Of a DNA stretch of 64,000 bases, positions 8,694 through 15,618 are shown piece after piece. How positions within the stretch are numbered: the stretch's first letter is position 1; each line of letters begins with the position of its first letter. The translations under genes were made by a program, and so were the position numbers. The DNA is taken from assembly GCA_016714495.1 (NCBI GenBank), contig JADKDU010000001.1, positions 806,001 through 870,000 on the forward strand. The letters run 5' to 3'. A model generated the notes under the pieces. That model worked only from the letters and a program-made list of their open reading frames with translations, had not been told where the DNA came from and ran no database searches. The DNA comes from Hyphomonadaceae bacterium. Lineage in GTDB: Bacteria; Pseudomonadota; Alphaproteobacteria; Caulobacterales; Hyphomonadaceae.

Positions 8694-9044
8694 ATGCGGA
8701 TTGCGGCTCGTGTTCTTTCAACCTGCGCGGCGCTTACGATGTCTGCCTGCGCAGTATCTCCAGCGCCGGCCGCGGCGCCTCCTCCGATGATCGTCGGCGG
8801 CTATGTCGCCGCCGATCTCAACGAACCTGGCGTGAAGGCCGCGCAGGCCGTTGCAGTCAATGAAATCTATACCCAGCGCCCGACTCGGGCGCTTGTCGAG
8901 AAGGTCGGCGCTGAGATGCAAGTCGTGGCCGGCCTCAACTACCGCTTCACGATCAGCATGAGTGGCGGCGCCGCCTACCGCGTGGTGGTCTACCGCAACC
9001 TGCAGGGCGAGATGTCAGTTTCGAGCCTCGACAGGCTGAGCTAG
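8694..9044 (+). CDS. Small lipoprotein with cystatin-like motif
   Basis: A 116-residue exported protein with a lipobox-like MSAC at the end of its signal peptide. The mature part has a helix followed by QVVAGLNYRF, which matches the QxVxG loop and following strand of cystatin folds, then a GG turn and a YRVVVYRNLQG strand. Bacterial cystatin-like proteins may inhibit proteases, but this is only fold-level inference. ATG 8694 follows GGGAG. Its TAG stop interlocks with the stop of the convergent msrC-like gene. Confidence 0.7.
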   Translation: MRIAARVLSTCAALTMSACAVSPAPAAAPPPMIVGGYVAADLNEPGVKAAQAVAVNEIYTQRPTRALVEKVGAEMQVVAGLNYRFTISMSGGAAYRVVVYRNLQGEMSVSSLDRLS

Positions 9045-9535
9045 CCCGCCATCATTGCGCGGCATGCGGCCTCAAGCCCGCGCGCATCGACCTCGTCGAA
9101 GGCGGAAAACGCGGTCGAGTCGACATCTAGCACGGCAACGAGGGCGCCTGATCGATCGAACACCGGGACAACGATTTCGGAGTTGGAGGCGGAGTCGCAC
9201 GCTATGTGCCCGGGAAAAACGTGCACATCCGGCACGATGATTGTCTCGCGCGCAGTGGCGCAAGCTCCGCAAACGCCCTTGGCGAACGGAATGCGCAGAC
9301 AACCCAGCGTGCCTTGATACGGACCGACGACAAGTTCGCGTTCCTTGAGTTGATCAACTTCGTAGAAGCCGCACCAGAAGAAGCGCTCGGCAAAGGCCGC
9401 CTTCAGCAGCGACACAGTGGTTGCATATCGGGCTGTACGCGATGTCTCGCCGGCAACGACGGACGCAATCTCGTCGGCGAGCTGTGCGTACGCAGTCGTC
9501 CTGTCGGCGGAGTATTCGATCCGCTGTTCCGCCAT
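9041..9535 (-). CDS. msrC: Free methionine-(R)-sulfoxide reductase (GAF domain)
   Basis: A 164-residue single GAF-domain enzyme with the fRMsr cysteine set: Cys79 in LGCLRIPF, Cys89 and Cys92 in GVCGACA, and Cys113 in HIACDSASNSE. These motifs match the catalytic and resolving cysteines of the family, which reduces free Met-R-sulfoxide using thioredoxin. The usual FWCGFYEV substrate-pocket region is present. It lies 9 bases downstream of the marR-type gene on the same strand, so the two are likely co-transcribed and may be part of an oxidative response. Confidence 0.92.
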   Translation of the reverse strand: MAEQRIEYSADRTTAYAQLADEIASVVAGETSRTARYATTVSLLKAAFAERFFWCGFYEVDQLKERELVVGPYQGTLGCLRIPFAKGVCGACATARETIIVPDVHVFPGHIACDSASNSEIVVPVFDRSGALVAVLDVDSTAFSAFDEVDARGLEAACRAMMAG

Positions 9536-9544
9536 GTCTGAATC

Positions 9545-9952
9545 TTACGCTTTCGCGAGCCGCCCGTAGAGCATTTCCAGCGTGGTTGCGAAGTCTTTCT
9601 GCTTGTCAGTGCTGAGCGCCTCGATCGCAGCGGTCAGGCGATGCACGGGGTCGTGCTCCAGCAGCGCCTTGCCCGCGGCCGTCAGATCGATACGGCGTAT
9701 GCGACGGTCCTCGGCGTCCGCCTTCACTGTGACGAGGTCCTTGCGCGCCAGCGATGCAACCGCACGAGATGCAGGCGCGTGCGTCACGCCTAGGTAAGTG
9801 GCAACGCCGCCTACGGTGCGCGCCTGGCGCCCTGCGCGCGCTAGATAGCGCAGCACAGCCCACTGGCCGGCATGAATGGCTTTGGGTCCGCGCGCTTCAT
9901 AAACCGCCCGGGCGGTTTGTTCGAGCAAACGAGCGACAACACTGGCGTCCAT
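9545..9952 (-). CDS. MarR family transcriptional regulator
   Basis: About 135 residues from the chosen ATG at 9952, which has a GAGGGGAT ribosome site; an in-frame ATG at 10030 would add 26 residues. The winged helix-turn-helix is visible as LRYLARAG, TVGGVATYLGVTHAPASRAVASL, and the wing VKADAEDRRIRRIDLT with the DxRxRR pattern of MarR proteins. It precedes the methionine sulfoxide reductase gene by 9 bases, so it may regulate its own small operon. The ligand is unknown. No clear palindromic operator is visible upstream. Confidence 0.88.
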   Translation of the reverse strand: MDASVVARLLEQTARAVYEARGPKAIHAGQWAVLRYLARAGRQARTVGGVATYLGVTHAPASRAVASLARKDLVTVKADAEDRRIRRIDLTAAGKALLEHDPVHRLTAAIEALSTDKQKDFATTLEMLYGRLAKA

Positions 9953-10265
9953 AGTCCTGAAATCCCCTCGTCTAGATCGATCACTTAGCGGGACGAGCTC
10001 CACCCTCTCGTCTTGCGTCACCTGGACCACTCTTAGCCACTAGCACTCAGTTAGCTTTCCCTTGCGTCAGTGACAAAGGCGACGGGGTGGATTTTACGCT
10101 GCAAGTGAGTAACTCGCCTTAGGTGGTCGTCAGGTAAAGTATCCGCAGTCGCATTTTTGGTTAAGCGGAGCTACGCTATTCTTAAGACTTCTGTCCCTTC
10201 ACAAGCTCCGGACACAAAAGCTAACGGAAACATTGTCGTTTCCTGAGCGGCGTGACGATTGAGCT
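9953..10265. other. Intergenic region without a gene
   Basis: About 310 bases between the marR-type gene and tRNA-Gly. I see no convincing coding frame in either strand. It must hold the marR promoter. It also contains a small hairpin, listed separately, close to the tRNA 3' end. Confidence 0.5.
10226..10243 (-). terminator. Possible tRNA-Gly terminator
   Basis: GGAAAC and GTTTCC form a 6-bp stem with a 6-nt loop about 20 bases downstream of the tRNA 3' end. On the minus strand it is followed by GTTAGCTTTTGTG. The stem is short, so this is only a candidate. Confidence 0.35.
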
Positions 10266-10339
10266 TGGAGCGGGTGAAGGGAATCGAACCCTCGTCGTAA
10301 GCTTGGGAAGCTTCTGCTCTACCATTGAGCTACACCCGC
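10266..10339 (-). tRNA. tRNA-Gly (CCC anticodon), CCA encoded
   Basis: The minus strand reads as a 74-nt tRNA. The acceptor GCGGGTG pairs with CACCCGC, the D arm is GCTCAATGGTAGAGC, the anticodon loop TTCCCAA gives anticodon CCC, and the T arm contains GGTTCGATTCC. TCCA at the 3' end is encoded. The outermost anticodon-stem pair looks mismatched (G-A), otherwise all arms fold. It is divergent from zwf. No integrated element or att repeat is seen at its 3' end. Confidence 0.97.
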
Positions 10340-10529
10340 GAGCCGCGAGGCTGTCGTACAAATCCTCAACCCCAGGCTGCACTAATTGCCGCGCTTGCGA
10401 CTAAGTTACAAGCGATTCCAGCTTTCGCCACGCGAAACAGGCCGTACCGTCTCTTCGGTTGAGTGTATTGATGCGCAGTCCACGGAATTCTGCTTGACCG
10501 GGCGGGTAGTGCGGCTCTGAGGTTCGGTA

Positions 10530-11981
10530 ATGACGGCTCCGGGGGCTTTTGTAATCTTTGGCGCGACGGGCGATCTTGCCCGCCGGATGCTGTTCCCGTC
10601 GCTGTACTTCCTTGATGCCGACGGGCTTTTGCCGAGCCGGCTGAGGATCGTGGGCGCCGCACGGTCGAGCCACACAGACGCCGAGTTCCGTAAAGATGTC
10701 GAAGGCTGGGTGCGTGAGCGCGCAGGCGCCTTTTTCTCGCAGGACGCATGGGACACATTCGCCAAGCGGCTGTCCTATGCCCCGGGCGATGCAACGGATC
10801 CCAAAAGCTATGCGACCCTGAAGCAGCGCCTGGAAGGGGCAGAGGGCGACGCGCTGTTTTACCTGTCGACCTCGCCTGCCCTCTACATCCCGATCGTAAA
10901 GGGTCTGGCGTCTGAAAACCTGACCAATGAGCCCAACCGCGTCATCGTCGAGAAGCCGATCGGCAAAAGCTGGGCGACGTGCGAGCAGATCAACTCCGCT
11001 ATTGCGGAGCATTTCAGCGAGAACCGCACCTTCCGCATCGACCACTATCTCGGCAAGGAAACGGTGCAGAACCTTATCGCGCTGCGCTTCGGCAATGCGC
11101 TGTTCGAGCCGTTGTGGAACCGTCACACGATCGACCATGTCCAGATCACCGTCGCCGAGACGCTCGGGGTCGAGGGGCGATTTGGATATTACGATGAATA
11201 CGGGGCGACGCGGGACATGGTGCAGAACCATATCCTGCAGTTGCTGTGCCTCATCGCCATGGAGCCGCCGTCGAACCTGCGGCCTGAATCCGTGCGCGGC
11301 GAGAAGGTGAAAGTGCTCCGTTCGCTGCGTCCGATCCGTGAATTGGAGTTGCGCGACAAGACAGTGCGGGGCCAGTACGCGCGCGGCGTTACCGACGGGA
11401 AGAGCGTTCCAGGCTATACGGAAGAGGAAGGCGGGAAACCGTCAGACACCGAGACCTTCGTGGCGCTCTGCGCGCATGTCGACAACTGGCGCTGGGCGGG
11501 CGTGCCGTTCTACCTGCGCACCGGCAAGCGGTTACCTGAGCGCACATCACAGATCGTTATCCAGTTCCGCGACGTGCCGCATTCGATCTTCAACGGCAGC
11601 CCGCTGATGGCGAACCGGTTGACCATCACGCTGCAGCCAGAAGAATCGATCGCGCTGACCATTATGAACAAGACGCCCTCGCTGACTCAGGGCGGCTATG
11701 AGCTCCAGCCGCTGACGCTCAACCTTTCCCTGCTCGATGCGTTCAAGGGCGAGAAGCGCCGCCGCATCGCTTACGAACGACTGTTGCTGGAAGCGATTTC
11801 CGACAATTCGACGCTCTTTGTTCGGCGCGACGAAGCCGAAGCCGCCTGGGTGTGGGTCGATCGCATCATCGAAGGCTGGGCTCGCACCGGCATGAAGCCC
11901 GCATCCTATCAAGCCGGAACCTGGGGGCCGGCGGGCGCCTTCGCCCTCACCGAACGCAACGGCCATAGCTGGTACGAATAA
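10530..11981 (+). CDS. zwf: Glucose-6-phosphate 1-dehydrogenase
   Basis: A 483-residue enzyme. The NADP-binding segment FVIFGATGDLARR is at the N-terminus, the substrate/catalytic signature RIDHYLGKE is at about 169-177, and VEKPIGKSW precedes it. It oxidises glucose-6-phosphate to 6-phosphogluconolactone, the first step toward the Entner-Doudoroff route. pgl follows almost directly, and edd-eda lie 4 kb on. The last codons (Ser-Trp-Tyr-Glu-stop) are duplicated just after the stop; see the repeat entry. Confidence 0.98.
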   Translation: MTAPGAFVIFGATGDLARRMLFPSLYFLDADGLLPSRLRIVGAARSSHTDAEFRKDVEGWVRERAGAFFSQDAWDTFAKRLSYAPGDATDPKSYATLKQRLEGAEGDALFYLSTSPALYIPIVKGLASENLTNEPNRVIVEKPIGKSWATCEQINSAIAEHFSENRTFRIDHYLGKETVQNLIALRFGNALFEPLWNRHTIDHVQITVAETLGVEGRFGYYDEYGATRDMVQNHILQLLCLIAMEPPSNLRPESVRGEKVKVLRSLRPIRELELRDKTVRGQYARGVTDGKSVPGYTEEEGGKPSDTETFVALCAHVDNWRWAGVPFYLRTGKRLPERTSQIVIQFRDVPHSIFNGSPLMANRLTITLQPEESIALTIMNKTPSLTQGGYELQPLTLNLSLLDAFKGEKRRRIAYERLLLEAISDNSTLFVRRDEAEAAWVWVDRIIEGWARTGMKPASYQAGTWGPAGAFALTERNGHSWYE

Positions 11982-11996
11982 TGAGCTGGTACGAAT
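11967..11996 (+). repeat. 13-bp direct duplication at zwf-pgl junction
   Basis: AGCTGGTACGAAT occurs at 11967-11979 and again at 11984-11996, offset 17 bases. The first copy encodes the last residues of Zwf and runs into its TAA. The second copy again reads SWYE followed by TGA and supplies the ATG of pgl. It looks like a small tandem duplication that shaped the junction. Confidence 0.9.
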
Positions 11997-12705
11997 GAGC
12001 GCGCCGACGATGATCCACGAGGAAACCTTCTTTCCAGACCGCAGGCGTCTTTACGCCGGCGTGTGCCAGGACTTCGCCGAGCGGCTGGCGGACATCATCA
12101 AGAAACGGCGCAAGGCTTCGATGGCGCTGGCCGGCGGTACGACGCCGGGGCCGCTATACGAGTCGCTCTCCAACGTGCCGATCAACTGGGAGAAAGTCTC
12201 ACTGACGCTGACCGACGAGCGCTGGGTGCACCCGCAGGATCCAGCCTCGAACGAATTCCTTATCCGCGACACGCTTATGCGCCGCCGTGCGGCGGTGGCC
12301 ACATTCGTGCCGTTCAAGACCAACCACGCCAAAGCCTCAGGCGGCGCCGCTACCGCGGAGAAGCGCATCGCGCCGATCATGCCGTTCGACATCTGCCTGC
12401 TGGGCATGGGGCCAGATGGGCACATCGCGTCGCTGATTCCCGGCGCCGAAGGCTTCGACGCCGCGGTTGACCCTACAGGCACGCGCAAGCTGGCGGGCAT
12501 CCACGCGCTGGGCGCCGCCGGCGCGCCCGAACGCATGACGCTGACTGTAGCGGGAATCCTCGCCTCGCGCCGGATCGTCCTGCTGTTCATGGGGCAGGAC
12601 AAGCTCAACGTCTTCAACGAGGCCAAGGAAGGCCGCGGCGGCTCGCCGATCAAGGACCTGCTGGCGCAGAAAAAGGTGCCGGTCCACGCATTCTGGGCGC
12701 CCTGA
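11995..12705 (+). CDS. pgl: 6-phosphogluconolactonase
   Basis: A 236-residue lactonase of the SugarP isomerase/DevB family. The motifs are ALAGGTTPGPLYE, LTDERWV and GMGPDGHIASLIPG, the last carrying the catalytic-site histidine region. It hydrolyses 6-phosphogluconolactone to 6-phosphogluconate for Edd. The ATG lies 13 bases after the zwf stop inside a duplicated segment, so the pair is surely one operon. It is convergent with a curlin gene 18 bases away. Confidence 0.97.
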   Translation: MSAPTMIHEETFFPDRRRLYAGVCQDFAERLADIIKKRRKASMALAGGTTPGPLYESLSNVPINWEKVSLTLTDERWVHPQDPASNEFLIRDTLMRRRAAVATFVPFKTNHAKASGGAATAEKRIAPIMPFDICLLGMGPDGHIASLIPGAEGFDAAVDPTGTRKLAGIHALGAAGAPERMTLTVAGILASRRIVLLFMGQDKLNVFNEAKEGRGGSPIKDLLAQKKVPVHAFWAP

Positions 12706-12723
12706 TCGCGGCCGGTCGCGAGG

Positions 12724-13218
12724 CTAGTAGCCCTTGAAGCCGAGACGCTGCCAATAGCCCGGCCTGCCCGGATCGGCGCCGCACAGCTTGGCCGGAATTT
12801 CATACGTCCCCTTCTTCGTCTGCACGACGCCGCGGTTCTGGTTGTCGCCTTCCTGCACGACGCCGGACGACAGGTTCTTGCCGATCTGCACGACACAAGC
12901 GGCGTTGCCATTGCCGGTCTGCGTGATCGACGCTTCATTGCTGCGCCCGAACTGCTTAATCGTGGCGTCATTGTCCGTGCCGGTCTGGCTGATGGTCCCC
13001 GTATTGCCGACGCCATCCTGCCTGATGCCAGCGGAGTTCGCCGCGCCATACTGTGACACCGCGGCCCCGTTGTTTCGGCCTTGCTGCTGCACATCGACCT
13101 TCGCGGCGGTCGGCGGGTGATAGCCATACCGGTCATAGCGACCCTGCGCATTCGCGTTTCCCACCCCCATGGCCGTGACCAGGGCAAGGGTTGCGAGCGA
13201 GAGGGTGATGCGCTTCAT
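12724..13218 (-). CDS. Curlin-repeat amyloid protein (CsgB/CsgA-like)
   Basis: A 164-residue exported protein with signal peptide ending at ANAQG. The mature part has about five curlin-type repeats of roughly 20 residues with a Q-x-G-x-x-N pattern (VSQYGAANSAG, IRQDGVGNTG, ISQTGTDNDA, IKQFGRSNEA, ITQTGNGNAA). It ends in a non-repeat tail with a second cysteine (KLCGADPGRPGYW). The tail and interrupted last repeats suggest the minor/nucleator role of CsgB, but that is inference. Strong ribosome site AGGAG. It is last in a three-gene minus-strand cluster. Confidence 0.85.
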   Translation of the reverse strand: MKRITLSLATLALVTAMGVGNANAQGRYDRYGYHPPTAAKVDVQQQGRNNGAAVSQYGAANSAGIRQDGVGNTGTISQTGTDNDATIKQFGRSNEASITQTGNGNAACVVQIGKNLSSGVVQEGDNQNRGVVQTKKGTYEIPAKLCGADPGRPGYWQRLGFKGY

Positions 13219-13245
13219 CGAAATCTCCTGAACAAGAATGAGCAG

Positions 13246-13743
13246 TTACGAGCGAACGTCGCGGCACACTTCATGGCCGCCGGCGCGAACTTTCAGAATC
13301 GCGCGGAAGCTGGCGCCGCGCTCCATCAAAATTTCGGATGAACCGAGGTCCTGCTTCACGCCGCGGGTCGCCTCGAACGGGCCGCCCTGCGAAATGTCAG
13401 ACGATCCGCCGCCGCCAGTCTTGGTGATGATGATGGAGTATTCGCCCGACAGCGAACGATCCGACCGCACGACTGGCGTGATCCGAACACCATGCGAGGT
13501 CTTCACCACCTTGATGTCGCAGAACAGGCTTTCCACTTGCCGCACAACACCAGGCGACGGAACGATACGAGCGGGTTGCGGCGCTTCAACAATCGCAACC
13601 AGCGGCGCGCCATCGAGGCCAGAGACGAGCTCCGCGTCCCGTTCCGAGGGCGCATACGCCTCCTCAACCGCTTCTGCCGTCATAACCGCCGAGCAGCCCG
13701 AAAGGGCGAGGACAGCTGTGAATGCGATGAGATGTCTGGACAT
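13246..13743 (-). CDS. csgH: CsgH-like curli assembly protein (lipoprotein)
   Basis: A 165-residue exported protein with a lipobox LSGC near residue 17. The C-terminal part (SLFCDIKVVKTSHGVR, LSGEYSIIITKTGG, SDISQGGPFEA, LKVRAGGHEVC) matches CsgH, the alphaproteobacterial counterpart of CsgC that prevents premature amyloid formation in the periplasm. It lies between two curlin-repeat genes on the same strand, which supports the call. It is longer than CsgC because of an N-terminal linker. Start ATG has AAGGAG upstream. Confidence 0.8.
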   Translation of the reverse strand: MSRHLIAFTAVLALSGCSAVMTAEAVEEAYAPSERDAELVSGLDGAPLVAIVEAPQPARIVPSPGVVRQVESLFCDIKVVKTSHGVRITPVVRSDRSLSGEYSIIITKTGGGGSSDISQGGPFEATRGVKQDLGSSEILMERGASFRAILKVRAGGHEVCRDVRS

Positions 13744-13800
13744 GGAACTCGCTCCTTCAGAAGCGATCCGGGGCGACGGCGATCCGCCGCCCCGAACCCG

Positions 13801-14310
13801 TTAGTTGTAGCCGCTCTGCACGACCACCGAGATGTTGCCTTCGCCGCGCTGGCGAACCTCGACATCCTGGCCGTTGCCGGTCTGGATGATGGCCGAGGCG
13901 TTGTTGGCGCCAGACTGATCAGTCACGGCGCGATGGCCCGTGCCCATCTGCGCCGTACCGGCGACGTTGTTGTAGCCGTTTTGGCGCGTATCGGCTTGCA
14001 GGCGCAGGCCATCCTGAGCGGTGACGGCAAGGTTGCTTTCGCCGCGCTGCTCAGTCGTCGACTGGTTGCGCGTGCCGTACTGGTCCATGCGCAGGAAGTT
14101 GTTGTAGCCGCTCTGCACGCCTTGCGCGTAGTGGCCGCGACCGCCCTGGACCGTAACCGACCCGTTGCGGTCGCCCTTCTGGGAGACGGCGGCGCCGTGA
14201 CCATGACCGCGTTGATCAACCTGAACGCGATTGCGCCCCTGGGCTTCTGCGATGCCGACTGTACCGGCCAACATGGCGACGGCGAGGACGGCTGAAAGAA
14301 TGCGTTTCAT
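13801..14310 (-). CDS. Curlin-repeat amyloid subunit (CsgA-like)
   Basis: A 169-residue exported protein with a signal peptide ending at AEAQG. Six to seven curlin-type repeats follow (VSQKGDRNGS, VQSGYNNFLR, DQYGTRNQS, EQRGESNLA, RQNGYNNVA, DQSGANNAS, RQRGEGNIS). It ends with the repeat VVVQSGYN and has no extra tail, as expected for a major fibre subunit. It is first in the minus-strand cluster, so the promoter should be in 14311-14500. No CsgG, CsgE or CsgF secretion gene is in the window. Confidence 0.87.
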   Translation of the reverse strand: MKRILSAVLAVAMLAGTVGIAEAQGRNRVQVDQRGHGHGAAVSQKGDRNGSVTVQGGRGHYAQGVQSGYNNFLRMDQYGTRNQSTTEQRGESNLAVTAQDGLRLQADTRQNGYNNVAGTAQMGTGHRAVTDQSGANNASAIIQTGNGQDVEVRQRGEGNISVVVQSGYN

Positions 14311-14504
14311 AGTGCGAACTCCGTTTCAATTCGCGCTTGTTTCCTTGCCGGCGCGACACGAGCACATTCGCCTCCACGGCATGACCCGCGGTTGAACAGC
14401 GAATTCAGAATGCAGGTTTCTGCAGTTGCCGCGTCGCGTGGTTTGCATGCTAGGTTCCCGCGCAGCCGCGCCGCTTTCTGAACCTGCCACAACACGCGAG
14501 TCTC

Positions 14505-15569
14505 ATGACCACATCCACGCCTGAGCAGGTCGAACAGTTCGCGGCATCACTGCTGCGCACGCTGGACGCCCTCGGCTTCATCACGCGCCATCTAAGTCCG
14601 CTCGGTTACGCGCAGCAGCTCGCGCGCGTTGGCGAACCCGATGCTGACCTGCGTGTCGCGCGAGCATTTCCGGAATGGGACGATCCCTACTCCGCCCTCC
14701 GCCCGGTTCTCGGTGCAGCATCCGACCAGGCGCTCGCGTCGTTCGAAGGTCTACGCGAAGCTTTAGCGCCACCCGAAGACATGACACGCGCCTACAAGGC
14801 GCTACGCCACGTCCCGCGTGCGCTCGAAACGCTCTATCCACTCGCAGGCATCGTGCCGTCCGTGAACCGCTTCTTCCTCGAAGCTCCTTCCCGTTCCGAC
14901 CGAGACGTGCAGGCGCGCTTCATGAAGCAGCCGCCACCGGGCACGGGCCTCATGTGCTTTGGCGACAATCCAGACGCGCGCACGTCGGTCTGGACCTACA
15001 TTCCCGAGACCTATTCCCCTGACAAACCTCATCCCGTGATCTTCGCGCTTCACGGAGGGTCGGGCCGCGGCCGCGCTTTCATCTGGAGCTGGATCGCCGC
15101 CGCGCGCACGCGGGGCGCTATAATCGTCGCGCCCACTTCGCGGGGCCAGACATGGGCGATACAGGGTCAGGATCAGGATACGCCTCACCTCGCCCATATC
15201 CTCAACTTCATCCGTGAACGCTGGACGATAGACCCAACCCGCATCCTGCTGACCGGCATGAGCGATGGCGGCACGTTCGCCTATACATCGGGCCTCGAAC
15301 CGACTTCGCCCTTTACCCATCTCGCCCCCGTGGCGGCGGCCTTCCATCCAATGCTGGTGCACATGGCCAGCGCGGAACGCATGAAAAATCTGCCTGTCCA
15401 CATCCTGCATGGCCAGCGCGACTGGATGTTCCCGGTCGACATGGCTCGCGAGGCTGCCCAGCATTTTACCAGCGCCGGCGCGGCCGTAACTTATCGCGAG
15501 CTGGATGACCTCGGCCACAGCTATGGCGTCGATCTCAGTTCAATGATTATGGACTGGCTGTTGGCCTGA
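14505..15569 (+). CDS. Alpha/beta hydrolase (esterase or depolymerase-like)
   Basis: A 354-residue protein. The C-terminal two thirds is an alpha/beta hydrolase with oxyanion segment FALHGGSGRGRAF, nucleophile elbow GMSDGG, acid motif HGQRDWMFPV and catalytic histidine in LGHSYG. The N-terminal 130 residues are a helical extension that I do not recognise. No signal peptide is seen. It sits between curli genes and edd with the latter on the same strand 50 bases downstream. Substrate unknown; serine esterase activity is the safe statement. Confidence 0.85.
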   Translation: MTTSTPEQVEQFAASLLRTLDALGFITRHLSPLGYAQQLARVGEPDADLRVARAFPEWDDPYSALRPVLGAASDQALASFEGLREALAPPEDMTRAYKALRHVPRALETLYPLAGIVPSVNRFFLEAPSRSDRDVQARFMKQPPPGTGLMCFGDNPDARTSVWTYIPETYSPDKPHPVIFALHGGSGRGRAFIWSWIAAARTRGAIIVAPTSRGQTWAIQGQDQDTPHLAHILNFIRERWTIDPTRILLTGMSDGGTFAYTSGLEPTSPFTHLAPVAAAFHPMLVHMASAERMKNLPVHILHGQRDWMFPVDMAREAAQHFTSAGAAVTYRELDDLGHSYGVDLSSMIMDWLLA

Positions 15570-15618
15570 AGCGATTTCCGGCCGATATGTGTTCATGAGT
15601 CGAATGACGAGGAACGCT

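Noticed and set aside
10266..10339. tRNA-Gly as an integration site for a mobile element
   Set aside because: No integrase gene or repeat of the tRNA 3' end occurs in the window.
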